A stretch of DNA of 64,000 nucleotides, taken from NCBI RefSeq assembly GCF_964204645.1, contig NC_134030.1, forward strand, positions 7,004,278 to 7,068,277, written 5' to 3'. The DNA comes from Tubulanus polymorphus. Its lineage: Eukaryota > Nemertea > Palaeonemertea > Tubulaniformes > Tubulanidae. The position numbers and the translations under genes were made by a program. A model generated the notes under the pieces. The model had not been told where the DNA came from and made no database searches. It saw only the letters and a list, made by a program, of their open reading frames with translations. This document shows positions 1 to 12,579 of this stretch, piece after piece (position 1 is the first letter of the stretch; the number at the start of each line of letters is the position of its first letter).

Positions 1-145
1 TTGAAGGTGTGGACCAGTTTACTCGGTTCACCTCCTAAATCCGTCCTTGTTTAAGTCAGCCAGCGATTATTGATGTGGCCGGAAGTGGTTAAACCAACTG
101 AACGTTACCAACAACTACTTGCATATAATTTTCTCTATCATTCAG

Positions 146-2532
146 CCAAAAGACCTGACAAACGACGCGTTAGCATTTGTATATGGGAACAGCCAAGGTG
201 ACCCCGAATTCAGAGAAAATCTAGCAATGTTTCTGAGCAAAGAATATGGCGATACAGTGAACCGGTACGTTAATTACAATATTGACGGTTGATCAAGTTC
301 AAAACAATAATTATTCCCTTTTATTTCAAGAAACGATATTGGACTAGGATTTCTACAAGATCATTATAAAATCACAAAATCTTCTTTTACCTAAAAAGGG
401 ACGATCTATTTTTGACGGTCGGAACATTCCATGCGCTTTACATTCTCAAAGGAATATTGTTCAGCAAAAAGGCTGTGATTTACGTGGAGGAGCCAACATT
501 TTATTTCGCCAGGGAAGTCATACCCGAAATCGGATATACTGTCACGGCAGGTAGGCCTATGGCGATACTCTAAAACTAGAACATATCTTATAAAAGTATA
601 GGCCCCCAGCTATACGCGTAAGTAGTCCTAAACATTTTATATATATCTTCCTTTTTTCTGACCACAGTTCCGTCAAATAGAGATGGAATAATAGTCGAAG
701 AATTAGATCGATTAGTACAACAGGATGGTGAGTTTAAGAAAACCGAGACGCAACCGTATAGAGCAATGGTCTATTTGATATCAGTGTTCAATAATCCAGG
801 AGGATATTGTTATTCACTAGGTCAGTATATAGCAAGGATTCGTTTGAATTGTATCAGAACGAACCACGTACGACAAAGCCCGAACAAATGATGTTTTTTG
901 CATCGAGCGGTTTTCCATTTTCTAGGAAGATGTAAGGAGCTTATAAAACTCGCTCGACGCTATGATTTGCTGATATTTGCCGACGATGTAAATAGCCTTT
1001 TGCATTATAGCGGGTCAGCACATGCACCAAAGAGACTTTTAGCATACGACGATAAGTTAGTAACAACCGAAATTTTTCTAGTTTTCGGAATCTAGCCCAA
1101 CAAATCTGTTCAATGAATTTGCTATTTTAGGGGGATTGTTGCTTTGCTTAAATATCCATTTCATATTATGTTTAGCCTCTAGTTGGCTCGAGGTAGGCCT
1201 ATAGTAAACATAAGAAAAACTGAAAATGTATCATAATTAACCGAATTTAAGATATATATACCTCTAGAAATAAATTGCATGCGTCAGCACTATTTCAATA
1301 AATGTATATCGTGTTACCAGAAGCGTCTTGTTATAGGTCGGATGCTGACTACGCAGACGGCAATGTTGTGTCGAATGGTTCGTTTTCGAAAATATTCGCT
1401 CCGTCAGTTAGATGTGGCTGGTTGGAGGCTCCAAGACGTTTAATTGATATTTTCAAAAACAGGTACATGTATAGTTGCACCCTCATAACTAATGAAATAG
1501 CATGCCCGACTATAGACAATACTGTCGTGTTTAAAGTTTTAACTCATATCTAGACTAACTTTCACAAAAAGCCATGATTTCATTCTTAGAACAGTTTCAC
1601 TGAATACTTCATGTTGTTTTAGCGTTTTGTGTGATGGATGTGGAATCACATGTCAATATGTCTCAACTATTTTATCCAGTGCTCTGGCACTCGGCCTTAT
1701 AAAGGAACATTTGGACCTCAGCAGAAGAGAGTACGGGGTGAGGCGTGTGTATCTTTAATTTGATTTCTATATGTAAAGCCTTTATGAATTTTAATGTCAT
1801 CGCCATTTTCGGCCTCTTATTCTATGAGTTCATTCCTTTTTAATTATCAAAATGCATGTATCTATTCGAACCGCAATCAGTTCCTGATAAAACCGCAGCA
1901 GAATAGGAAATCTTTCATATCATTACACTCATTTTATTTCAGAGGAAATTAAAGAAAACCTGTCAACTACTTAAAGACCAGCTTCCAAAATCAGCCATAT
2001 TTGCTGAACCTCAGGTATATCTAATATCATCATAGCGTATACAACATTTTTCTAAAATCTCAGTTGACTAATGAAACCTCCTATTTGACAGGGAGGGCTT
2101 TACATATGGATTCAACTTCCTGAAAACATAGAAGCCCAGCAATTGCATAAATACTGTAGAGATCGGTACTGTTTGGATTTTGTAGTTGGGGACAAGTAAG
2201 AAATTTCATTTCTCTTCGATCGTTTTTTGTGGATCTGAAATCCATGTGTATATATCTTGAAAACAAATCTAAAGCCAAGGGAACCAGTGGAATGAAGAAC
2301 AGTTAGATATGTTTAATTTTCACGACACTCATTTCGGACTTTCGTCGAGTGGTGAATAACACTATTTCACGGTTGTTCTTTATCTAGGTTTTCATCGTCT
2401 GCGACCGAACATAATAAACTCCGTTTGTCGATCTCATTTGAAGTATACGAAGATTTGTTGAAAGCCGTAAATCTATTTTGTAAATGCGTCAATGAATTCA
2501 TTCTCGACCGATCAGACAGCGACCAGGTTTAA
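146..2532 (+). CDS. PLP-dependent class I/II aminotransferase (2-aminoadipate / YER152C-like), 5' part missing
   Basis: Nine exons join in frame: 146-264, 399-550, 668-820, 926-1055, 1337-1462, 1623-1737, 1943-2014, 2092-2195 and 2388-2532 (TAA at 2530), giving 371 residues. Family landmarks appear in order: YGNSQGDPEFRE in the first exon (substrate/PLP-proximal region), FNNPGGYCYS (equivalent of the NPTG turn), LLIFADDV (Asp contacting the pyridine nitrogen), and SNGSFSKIFAPSVRCGW, whose Lys codon at 1389-1391 is the Schiff-base lysine. The last exons give the small domain. Fold-type I aminotransferases of this subgroup transfer amino groups from amino acids to 2-oxo acids; the substrate cannot be read from sequence. 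The start codon and roughly 50-60 N-terminal residues must lie upstream of the window. The 926-1055 / 1337 junction was chosen because it alone keeps phase; its donor, GTTAGT, is weak. Confidence 0.85.
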
Positions 2533-4091
2533 TTAACATCGGACATTTAACAACTGAAAATAGATACTCAAGAAATGCAACACCAGGAAGACCTTGTCTT
2601 TAATATTCACCCATTGGTACGGTAGACGTAGAATGAATAAGTAGAGATAATTCTTGTCGGGATGATTCCAACGTGCGCCGTGGCTTTGTATCGTAGGATA
2701 TTTCAGAAGGTGGTAGTATCAGTGATACAGACGATAAAGATAATTCATACCTTCATACCGTTTTACAGCAACAGTAATATCAACAGCGTCAACAGTATCA
2801 GATCTACTTCGAATTGGCAGTAATGGTGAACGAATCAGCGCTTTGGTGAAAGCGCGACTGTTTTCAACGACGGTTTACAGTGTGATTATTCAATTCCTTT
2901 CGACCGTTTTATTCACGTGCATCACTCAGTAGTCGGCATGGTAGAACTGTTGAAAGAAGATACCTCAACGTTTATCATTCATTAAATTTTTACTGGTTTC
3001 ATTCTCCCATTTCGCCTTCGTTTCGGTCAGTTTAAATCGTCTTTGCAAAAACTTGTTACATATATTTGTCATATATTCAACGTAGTTAATCGTAACCCGT
3101 TGATCAATATCGGAATATGCTGCGGAAATTCTTTATCCCAAGACTAACTAGTAGTCAAATAACCGAGTACACATCATTCACCACTTACGATAAATCAAAT
3201 TTAGCTGCAACGACCAGCGACGATCGCGTCTCATCGCAAGGTCGACCTACGCCCGGCTTCAGTGACTATTGGCCCGAACAATTTGGTGGACGCAGTTTGT
3301 CGTTGATTTTCTCTTAGATATCGAAAGAAATATACATTTTTTTCATCAAGAGATGTTTACTTAGTGAATAGAACACGATATATGATCATGACATTTTAAC
3401 TTTTGAGATAACGGGAATAGGTTAGTAGTTTAACGCTAGTCAGTGTCAATATAACGCTGGTGTCTCGGCACTGTCGTCTGGTGAAAGTGCACCATTCGCA
3501 CATTTTCGTTTACCTGCCGCTGTCTTTAAGGATGAAATCTTTCGATGGAAATTCAATGCACCTTGATATAAGATTTAGGAGAGCGAACCAGGAAAATAAC
3601 CGTTACGAAAAGGTATGTCACAAACCCTCGGGGATGAAGTAATCAAGTTACTCCGTGGGTGTTTGGCGAACCCATGATATGTAGCGTATTACTAAAATCA
3701 AAGTTTATGAGACTGAAATGAGAGAACGCAACTCCTATTACAACATCTTCGCTAGCCGGCTGCCGCAGGGTGGACTTTCAGTCAGCAACCGGTCGGACTG
3801 TATCCGACTAGTTCACTAACTGATTATAAAAGTTAGTGTCACGACTAAATAGCCGGGCGTTGAAAGATTTTAACTGACAGTACGATTTGCCATGTATTTT
3901 AGAATAGGACATGCGTTTAATGCGAATACAAAGAATGTTACGACCCGGCCGCTCCTTAGCTGATGGGCAGTAAAAGATTAAATGATGGGCAGTCAAATTA
4001 TCGAAAGCCATAAAATAACATTACAGCGACTCTATTGGCCGACGATCTGCAGTGGGCATCATAGTGTCCCGAACAAACAGATGCCAAATAC

Positions 4092-4170
4092 GAATCTATC
4101 CATAAAACCCGACTACAAACGGGGTGATATTTTGATAGATATTTAAATGAAGTCATTTGATGATGATTTT
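4092..4170 (+). repeat. Dispersed repeat copy 1 of a local pair
   Basis: Matches 4459-4533 over about 75 bases. Both contain TATC.ATAAAACCCGACTACAA, then GATAT...TAGATATTTAAA and GAAGTCATTTGATGATGAT. Divergence is low enough to be obvious by eye. The match ends abruptly on both sides, so this is a fragment of an unidentified mobile repeat. Confidence 0.7.
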
Positions 4171-4458
4171 TCAAAACATCAAGGTTCCGAAAGGTATGAT
4201 AATGTTCTGCAGGGATCTCCGTCACTGAGCGCCGCGCGAGCGCGCCGCCGTTTAAACGTAATTGAAGCGCTTACCGTATCGTGCTGCCATCTACAATACA
4301 AATCCCATGACTGCATGTTTGTTTACATGCATGACATGCGCTTATAGTTTAACATACATGCGGAAATTGGCTTTAAATCAGAAATAAATTTCAAAATAAT
4401 CGATTTCTCACGCGCTGAAAGGTAAGTTCATAATCGTCACATGAATTGCATGTGTCTT

Positions 4459-4533
4459 ATCTATCGATAAAACCCGACTACAACCAGGATGATATGTGGT
4501 AGATATTTAAACGAAGTCATTTGATGATGATCA
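4459..4533 (+). repeat. Dispersed repeat copy 2 of a local pair
   Basis: Second copy of the unit at 4092-4170, in the same orientation and about 365 bp downstream. See the first copy for the shared blocks. Confidence 0.7.
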
Positions 4534-5087
4534 TTAGTAGACTCATAAAAATTCCTGGTGCCAGAGAGATAGGACGGATGCAAAGTTGAAGTTGTGCAGA
4601 ACTTGTTTTGTTGTTCAACTACTCTTGATTCTGGTTGTGTTGATGGTCGAAGCTTATTTTTCAATTTTGCGGCAGTTTCTACTGTGTGGGCTGTTTGGTC
4701 AAATTATTTCGTCACTCCTACAACATTTATAAATAATGGATTCAGATATTCCTAAACCAACTGTTGTCAGTGATTTAGCTGGTGGGTTAGGTCAGGATTA
4801 ATAAATACGTATAGGAGTTAACCTATGTGATAGTGACTGCTGTGTTGTTATTGACGACCACGCACACGTAGGATTTTACGTGCAGGATTTTACATAAAAT
4901 CTGTCGTGAACAGTTGATGCTGGTGCGTTACCATAAACATAATCTGGATTGTATCATTCAGTGCTTCGATTTTAATGCTGTTTACATCGTTCTTCTCAAA
5001 TACCGAGAAAATCTCTCATACAGCGCGCGTGAACTTCATCGAAAAAACTGTGAATCGTTAATGAACCATTGTTGAACAGAGTTGACA

Positions 5088-8000
5088 ATGAAAATGACGG
5101 ATACCCGGCGTATACCGCGCTCCGCGATGAAAAAAGTAGTAATATCTACCGAAGAGCTATCATGTTTCGATGTATTGAACATGATGGTAAGTGTGTGTGT
5201 GTTTAAGAGGTTTTTCGTATGCGCCCCTATTGGCTGTCATCTGAAGCGTCAATAAGGGACATAAGACATTGAGACTTGATTACTTTTGGTAAACGGGTAC
5301 CAGGATCTCAATAGGCCCTACTATTGTTCGGGTTCAAGTTTGGGCTGTATTTAGTTGGGAATTGTCAGTTCAGGCTCAAGTATGGCTATTTAGCGGTTGG
5401 CCTAGGCGCTCCTGAACCTATCTTAAGGGATATGCAAGTTTCTCTATGTTGCCTGTATAATCTTTGATACAGGGATTAAACCTCAGCTTTTTCCCAGATC
5501 CAGATGTTTGTTTCTGTGGTTTACGCGCTTTGAGGGGAAAATTTCCTCATGTATTTATTCGCGGTGTTTTTTATACGGCCTACTGGAATCTTGTTGAGAT
5601 TCTGAAACATTACTAATCAATTCCGTCTGAGGTTGAGGCGTGTAAAATTCCAGGAGTTGACCGAATACCTTGGAAGCGTGAAAAACTTTCTACAACTTGT
5701 ATTCGTTATAGCAGTTTTTACAGCGTGTTTTTTGTTGTTGTATTTTATAGAAGATGTCAACAGACGTAAAAATTTGCAATCCGATCACGCATAGCACATG
5801 GGAAAATGGAAAGTTCACCACTTACGAAATTGTTATTGAGGTATGTGGAAGTTTTGTTGAAAACGTCAAAGCCATCACTATTGAGACTTCCAAAAGTTCT
5901 TTGAAAATACTAAATACAATGTGTAATTTTTCTGTTTCTAGACATCGAATATTGCGTTTTCTCTATCGAAATCATCAGTACGTCGTAGATATTCTGAATT
6001 TGTTTGGCTGCGGCATCATTTGAGCCATTCACACGCCGTGTAAGTCGACGAATATCGAATATATTTTGACGTTTTTTTTTTAAATATATGATCGATTCTC
6101 ATTATGTAATGGGCTACCTGCATTGATTTTTACAGAATGGCGCCTTCGTTGCCGAAGAAAACTTTCTTCTCCACACGGTTCAACAAAAGTGTTATCACCG
6201 AACGAATGACAGGTCTTAAAATGTTCATCGACAAGTAAGATATCCATCAATTATGAGTCAATCGAATCATGGGGTCGTCCATTTACAGGTTCCCTACGAC
6301 TCCTTGATTCCCTGAAAACTCCTTCTAAACCAAAAATGTTTTTCAAGGTCCTTGAATAACCTTGAATTTGAGTGAAATACTCAAAAGTCCTTGAAAACTC
6401 CTTGAATTTTGAGAAATTGGCAACGTTTTAGGTTTTAGGCCTAGTTAGTAGTTATATACCTCACACGCAGATTTCACCGAATTAAATGGTTTACCGAGAT
6501 AAACCGTACAGATTTAGGAGGAGTTTACTGAAATAGGTAGGCCCTATATGATAGTGATGCTGACACCTCTCGAAATTTAACATTTTCTCCTTGAAAACTC
6601 CTTGGAAAGTCCCTGAATTCTAGATGACTTATCTGTAAGAACCCTGACTTATTTACTATCAGCATCATTTGACCTTTCATAGATTAGGCCTGCCATTTTT
6701 GTGGTCCTTTTTCTCCACTGATTCACAATGATTCGTTTTATCGATTCACTCGCTTAAATTGTATGAATGAATTACAGGGTTGTAACCGAAGTGTCCTACC
6801 TATCGGACAGTGTCGTGCATCTATTCCTGCAGTCATCATTATCGGTAGAAAATATCGAAAAATGCATCAAAGGAGAATTCCAGCTCGACCCTGTCAGTAT
6901 AATAATGGCTGAAGGCAAAAGCAAAGGGTAAGTGTTGTACTGTTTCTGACTCCATACTATCAATGGGTCATTCATTTATTACGTACGCATTAGGCGAGGG
7001 GGAGGGGTCAGTGCAGTTACCTACTGTAATGCTTAATGTATATGAAAGAATGGCCGATTTTGCGTACAGACAGGGGGAGGGGGTTGAAAAATTCAAATTT
7101 TATGTGTACGTAATAAATGAATGAGCCCCAATCCGTATCTCGTTTCATCATATTCATTCTTTTAAGCTTATTCATATTTACCATACTGCTTAGTAAATCC
7201 ATAGTCTATGGATATCTAGCTACATGTGATTTCCATATTTGGGATGGCTTGCTTTTGGTAATACGCTTTAATTTGACACGGATAACGAATTTGACTAGAG
7301 TTCTCACTTTTGTGGCAATTTAGGTTAATTCAGACATTCATATGATCTAGGTAATGAAATTTGATATTTGAATGAATAGAATAATGATGAATAAAGAGAT
7401 ATCTTTACTCTAGTAGAGTCAGGTACCTGTCGGGTACTGTGTACATGTATATAACTAGGCTTAGGATGTTTTGAGCCCCAATTCGAAATTTCTGGATCCC
7501 CCCTGAAAAGTGTGTATAAACTAGCGAAAGGAAATATGTTTTCCATGAGCTTCTTTTGTTAATGGTTTAGTGGCAGGGATGAAAATTACACGAAACTGAA
7601 CCCTTTAGATTTGAAGAAATACCCTAGAATTTCGAGTTGACTGATCTTTTGGGACATCTATATTGAAACAATAGTCATGGTGTTTTATTTTTGTTCAATA
7701 TGTCGCTCGAATAATTTCAGGTTCATCGAAATGCACAGCCCGACCGCCGATATTGAACACTGTCGCCTCCATGCCGGGTCTTCGTATAGCGATGAGGAAG
7801 ACGAAGAGGACCGCGCCGACGGCGAGGCGTATCCCGCGTTGGTTACGGTCATGCGCGGACAGCCGAGCGGGAATCGAATTCCGCGTGATTCGTGCGGAGA
7901 ATCGATGGAGAATTCGTTGTCGATATCGACGGACAATGTAGATTCGAATTCGGTGGATCGTAACGGTATTTCGCGGACTAGTTCTAAATCGTCGGATACC

Positions 8001-8135
8001 GGTTCTGTGAACAGCGATTGCTCGGCGGTCGCGGCCGCTGCACAAAAACGTCGCGTGACGTTCTCGCAAGAGGTCACCGTCGCCGAGATCATCGAAAGCC
8101 TCATGAAAACGGACTCGACGCTAAACCAAGATTGA
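5088..8135 (+). CDS. SNX10-like: PX-domain sorting nexin, SNX10/SNX11-like
   Basis: Six exons in frame: 5088-5186, 5751-5840, 5942-6039, 6136-6234, 6778-6927 and 7721-8135 (TGA), 316 residues. Translation could instead begin at ATG 5754 (282 residues), which places the PX domain near the N terminus as in vertebrate SNX10. The PX domain reads WENGKFTTYEIVIE, then RRRYSEFVWLRHHL (phosphoinositide-binding RRxY with basic neighbours), LPKKTFF (proline loop), and ends in VVHLFLQSSLSVENIEKCI, the extended helix typical of SNX10/11. SNX10 acts on endosomes, where it binds PI3P and influences vacuolation and V-ATPase trafficking. The last exon adds an acidic SDEEDEED run, a Ser-rich stretch and a basic KRRVTF motif near the C terminus. 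Intron 5 carries a MITE. Confidence 0.88.
6290..6630. repeat. Degenerate repeat of CCTTGAAAACTCCTTG units in SNX intron 4
   Basis: CCTTGAAAACTCCTTG and close variants recur at about 6310, 6345, 6389 and 6591, separated by unique sequence containing a TAGGCCTA octamer. It looks like a decayed transposon with internal short repeats. No open frame of note. Confidence 0.45.
6965..7129. mobile_element. MITE with about 24-bp terminal inverted repeats
   Basis: The left end GGGTCATTCATTTATTACGT matches the reverse complement of the right end ACGTAATAAATGAATGAGCC with one indel. The two ends enclose about 165 bp with no coding capacity, containing two GGGGGAGG-type runs. Short length, terminal inverted repeats and intronic position are typical of a non-autonomous DNA transposon. 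Superfamily not determined. Confidence 0.75.
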
Positions 8136-9520
8136 GAACCAGTTATGTTTAGCCACTCCCCGTGATTGAACAGATATGATAACGATCCTCAGATCTGCTT
8201 CACAATGCGCGCTGTTGTATTGCAGCCTTTATTAATTGTTTTGCTTTGTGTGCAATATTGATGTATTTAACCACATAAATCTCCCTTGATAAAAGTGTTA
8301 AAAGTCAGTAGAAATACGTAGGTTTTTCGAGGTTATGAAATTGGAAAGAGCTGTAGTCAGCACCATCCCCCTCCCCCCATTTACCATATGCACAGTATGT
8401 CGGTTTAATTTTTACCAGTTCCAAGATAGAATACCAATATTTTGTTTCTTGGAAAAACCTGGGGCCAGTTGCTCAAAAGTTGGGTATTTGAGCAGACATG
8501 TGGCATTAGATGGGCCCAGGGATGGCGGTATATCGGGTGTTGACTGTATTTCGAAGGACAACTCGTCGTAAAGAGAAATACCGTTTTAGTGCATTAGTAT
8601 TTATATGGTTGATTTTACTGAATTAATCGAAACATCTGCGGCAGGTGTTGAATCCTGTTGAAATGCTGATCACTTAGTATTTATAAATGTAGAAATTTCT
8701 GTCGGTGACAATTATCATCGCCATCCGAGGTTAACTATAATGCACGATGAATAATTCAAACGAACATTTACTAACCGATGGTTAGAGCTGGCATCGTACA
8801 TATCACTGCTCAATTTTAGGGCAATCATTTGTTCGTGACACATGTCACGGAATGAGAACAGTAATTGATCAGGTCACAGGTCATTAGTATATGCATATGA
8901 TGAATCTTTTAATGACAGCGTTTAAAATTTAAACTTGTCTAGCGTGTGAACTCTGGTCAGCTTCCAGTAATTAAGTGGTGTAATATCCTGGTATATATCT
9001 ATGATATTGGGTATTGGCAAAAATACATAGTCTATTTATTTTTGGTATTAGCTAATTTTTATCGAATATTAGTGTGTATTGTATTATAAATATAGAAATA
9101 CCGTGTATGGCTTCATTAGATATTGTAAACAATTGCTTATACATTAGATCAAAGGTTGATACGACAACAGCAGATTGTATTCGACCAATTGTTTGATATA
9201 CCTCTGAACTTTGTAGTTGCTGGTTGAGTGAATGGATATGTTGAAAATATGCCAAATTCTGGAAGGCAACACCGTGGATCTATTCTTGTATTTTAGATGA
9301 TCGATTGTAATATATGTATTTGTACATGTATTTCCATTGGATGCAGTTGATGTAATGAATGAATAGAATGGATGTTAAAGAACTAATGACATTGTGTGTC
9401 CAACTGTCTTACAAATGGAACCTGATTGCCAAATTTATCAATTAAGTTCATGTGTTTAATCTTATGAGTTAAAGAATTATGTCTAGTTCTAAATTTGGTA
9501 CTTGCATGGTTCAAAGTGTG

Positions 9521-9800
9521 ATTGAATTAGAGGTTTACGCTATGGTTCTGTTATTTTTTGGTACATGCATGGTTCCTCTTGTGTGTGATTGAATTAGAGG
9601 TTTATGCCATGGTTCTGTTGATTTTGGTACATGCATGGTTCCTCTCGTGTGTGATTGAATTAGAGGTTTATGCCATGGTTCTGTTGATTTTGGTACATGC
9701 ATGGTTCCTCTTGTGTGTGATTGAATTAGAGGTTTATGCCATGGTTCTGTTGATTTTGGTACATGCATGGTTCCTCTCGTGTATGACTGAATAAGAGTTT
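9521..9800 (+). repeat. 66-bp minisatellite, about 4.3 copies
   Basis: The anchor GATTGAATTAGAGGTTTA starts at 9521, 9587, 9653 and 9719, with a degenerate copy at 9785, giving a period of exactly 66 bp. The unit contains GGTACATGCATGGTTCCTCT. Because 66 is divisible by three, reading frames stay open on both strands; these are not evidence of coding. Confidence 0.93.
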
Positions 9801-9871
9801 TACTGGTTTACTCGGTTAATGCTTACAATATGTTGTTCCTTCCGTAGAAGATGTGCTGTTATTATTGGTGA

Positions 9872-9877
9872 AATAAA
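9872..9877 (+). terminator. Candidate poly(A) signal, SNX gene
   Basis: AATAAA within GTGAAATAAATTAACTG, the first canonical hexamer in AT-rich context after the SNX stop and minisatellite. Cleavage site not defined. Confidence 0.35.
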
Positions 9878-10295
9878 TTAACTGAAATAATGAAATTATT
9901 GGTCTCACTTATTTCTTAATTGAAGAACATTACGGATTGAGGTATATATACATGTATAACAAATTGCTTTCTTTTCTTAGTTAACTATGTCCCAAATTCT
10001 ACCTCCAAACTCTTTGGCGAAATATTGAAAAAGATCCAAAAAGGATTTTGAATGTAAACGCGGGAGTTCTTACAAAGGGACTCGGGAAAGCACAAGTATT
10101 CAGACAGATTCATTGTATCTAGTATGAAATGTTCAATAAATCATCTGTGATATCCGAGATCGTAATATTTAACAAGAATACACTCATTTCAACCAAAGCG
10201 ATTTGCAGCATGCATTTTGATGGAGTATCATGTAAGACAGCATGTTGTGGCAAGATTAAAACTTTTTGAACAGACCTTGAATGTACGAAGGTGAA

Positions 10296-10586
10296 TATAG
10301 CCGCAATCACACCAGCATTTTGGGACAACTGTTCACACGGGTGCCAATAAATGGGCCCGTGCCTATTTGGTCCGAACAAAAACGTCGGACCAGGCTCGAG
10401 CGAAATTTTAGCACGGGTCAAATCATTGCGTGTGAATTGCAACTGATTCCGGAAGTGAATCACTTCGTTTTGTTTAAGCACTGTTTAGTATCAAGTGAGT
10501 GGTTTACGTGTGAACGCGCTCTCAAATTAGGCACGGGCCAAATTTGACTCCGCGGGCCAAATCGTCGCCGTGTGATCGCGGCTTAT
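10296..10586. mobile_element. MITE, about 290 bp, TIR starting TATA(A)GCCGC
   Basis: The left end TATAGCCGCAATCACAC is the near-exact inverse of the right end GTGTGATCGCGGCTTATA. The flanking TATA suggests a TA-type target duplication. The interior is rich in related short motifs (CACGGGTCAAAT, CACGGGCCAAAT, CGCGGGCCAAAT) and has no transposase. Confidence 0.75.
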
Positions 10587-11049
10587 AATCCACAAAGAGC
10601 TACGGTTGCTCTACGATGTGCGTCGATTTATCTTATTTACGCCTAGAACCCAGCTGAAATGATTTACAGGTCATGGACATTGATTAATCATTGTTAGTTG
10701 ATTTTTTCTTGTGGGAAATTTCTTTTCTTGTCACGTGTTCAAAATCACAGGATACAAACTTTCGTAGAATTGAGCTATCTCAACGGGCAGGTCACCAATA
10801 TATTTCTTGTGATTACATAACTAGATATGAGATTAAATCCAAACACGCGCATACCCTAGAAGGCTTAGCGCTTTCAGCGCTCGTTCTTCGTGTATTATAA
10901 TGTACCGGTATATACAACTAGGCCTAGGAAGTAACCCCTTCCATTCTTAATTCCTGGATCCATCCCTGACAATGACGCGAGGTGGCGTCTTTAGCGTCTT
11001 TAGTGACGCGAATATAACCCTTTTACCCGTCTTCTACGTATTCTTTTCA

Positions 11050-11480
11050 GTTATACTACAATGATCGTGATTCCACGAGGATGAGGCTACTTCCGCTACG
11101 TCACTGAGCTGCTGACTTCCGTCACTACAAGACGTCCGAGAATTTCTTCTAGTATTTGTTCTATATATTGTTGAACATATTTTATAGGCCTTATTCTTCA
11201 TTAGCAATTTCTTTTGACCCTGTAAACACTACGTATCATCTCTCATGAATTGGTAAATTTGGGGAAGTATATCCAATCGGGATTTGAATATTATATTTTA
11301 TTTGTTGCTTGAAGTTATATTTGTACAGTACGGTCTCGTGCACTTTTTCTTGTAAATATTTTTGTAATTCTGGTATTGTATATATGTATATATTGTTTTC
11401 TTTTTCTACTGTTTCGGTGTTCATTGACGATCATGTCATTTAATCATGATGAATAAACTAACTTGTAACTTGTAACTTGA
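11050..11480 (+). mobile_element. Possible LINE 3' end
   Basis: Ends in GATGAATAAAC followed by tandem TAACTTG copies (11455-11480), the microsatellite-type 3' tail seen on CR1/L2-like non-LTR elements and on other LINEs in this window. Upstream sequence has no clear reverse-transcriptase frame, so only the 3' tail is well supported; the left boundary is a guess. Confidence 0.35.
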
Positions 11481-11482
11481 AA

Positions 11483-12579
11483 AGGCTTATGATCGAATAT
11501 TGCGACGTCCAAGCGAAATAAATTTGACCGTTAAACTAATGACAACGAGACATAGAAACTTTACGTGCCACCGTGCACGTACTATCAGTCGTACTATCAC
11601 TTGAACTTTGCAGGAATAACTCATGTTTTATCTTACACGCGCTCCTACTGATATAAAAACCCACGTCTATATGTTCAAAGAGCGAAATACATGTCGTCGT
11701 CTCGAGAAAATGAATAAACCACAGATATATCTTTTAAAGATATACGCACAATTGAAGAATCGTTATATGTTCTGTAGTAACAAATACCGCATCATATTAT
11801 ATAGGATAAAACATGCACATCATAATTTTAAAACGACATAGGGTGTTATTGTTTGTTTTAATAATAGTTTCAATATATGTGTCTACTGAAATTCGTTTTG
11901 TTTGTTCTTTCATATATGAAAAATATCTGGACCCGTGGCGTTTCGTGGCATTGTGGGACATTTCTATGAATTCGCAGTATCTGTTTGTCATGATTTATGT
12001 CGCTTTCACTGGCAAATACGTCCATGGGCCTATACAATGTCCAGTTTATTTGAATCCGGGCGAGTGACTGGTGCGACTTCGCTGAAACGATTGCTGAACG
12101 AAAAGTTTGACGATTGGCGATGTCCCTCCAGGAATTTCGCAGTAGAAAGAATACACCGCGTCCATTATTACCGTAGGGTTTGAATCAGTTTAACACGCTT
12201 TTCAAGGATTATATGAAGTATTCGATCATCTTCAAATCATTGAAAAATAAATGGTAACGTTTTCTGCTATAACGCTGTAAAGATGAAACAGCGTTCCGCA
12301 ATCTCGTATCTCCGTCGAGGACCCAAATGAACACAAGTACACACCGCCTGAATGAAGCTACCAATAAAAAACAACTTCCAAGATACCTTTATGTATTTTG
12401 CTACTGCAGATATATATATTGAAAGTGTTATCGTATAACAATAAAAACTTTGAGTGTTCATCGTTATATCTCAAACAAATTACTGAAGCTGATGGTGAAA
12501 TCTGTATTCTCTAAATGAATTTGCAATATACATTGTTTTGCTATCGTCTAGATTTCAAGATCCAGCGCCGGACAGTCGG
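11483..12579. other. Intergenic region, no supported gene
   Basis: Contains a few overlapping 60-85 codon frames on both strands near 11620-12180. None shows a family signature or a splice-linked partner. Probably the 3' flank of the minus-strand methyltransferase gene. Confidence 0.4.

Larger units (their letters stand above)
2533..5087. other. Intergenic region, no gene seen
   Basis: About 2.5 kb between the aminotransferase stop and the sorting-nexin start. Open frames here are under 80 codons and show no recognisable family or splice-linked continuation. A CAG/CAA-rich stretch lies near 2765-2810 and a GC-rich patch near 4228-4250. The only structured feature I see is the repeat pair at 4092 and 4459. 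Confidence 0.5.
8136..9900 (+). other. Probable 3' UTR of the SNX gene
   Basis: No gene-like frame follows the SNX stop. The first AATAAA in a plausible context downstream is at 9872-9877, so the 3' UTR may extend that far and would then include the 66-bp minisatellite. A fragment of the GGCCAGTTGCTCAAAAGTTG fold-back family sits at 8459-8521. The extent is inferred. Confidence 0.4.

Noticed and set aside
7685-8104. Two long minus-strand frames (139 and 124 codons) opposite the last SNX exon
   Set aside because: Mirror frames produced by the GC-rich, codon-biased sense exon. The sense frame continues a clear PX gene, and the antisense frames have no family signature or splice partners.
9535-9794. 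Repetitive frames of about 78 codons on both strands
   Set aside because: Artefact of a 66-bp minisatellite whose period is divisible by three.
11813-12183. Overlapping frames including a hydrophobic 84-codon one
   Set aside because: No domain, no supporting splice sites and stops in all frames nearby. The hydrophobic stretch reflects AT-rich sequence.
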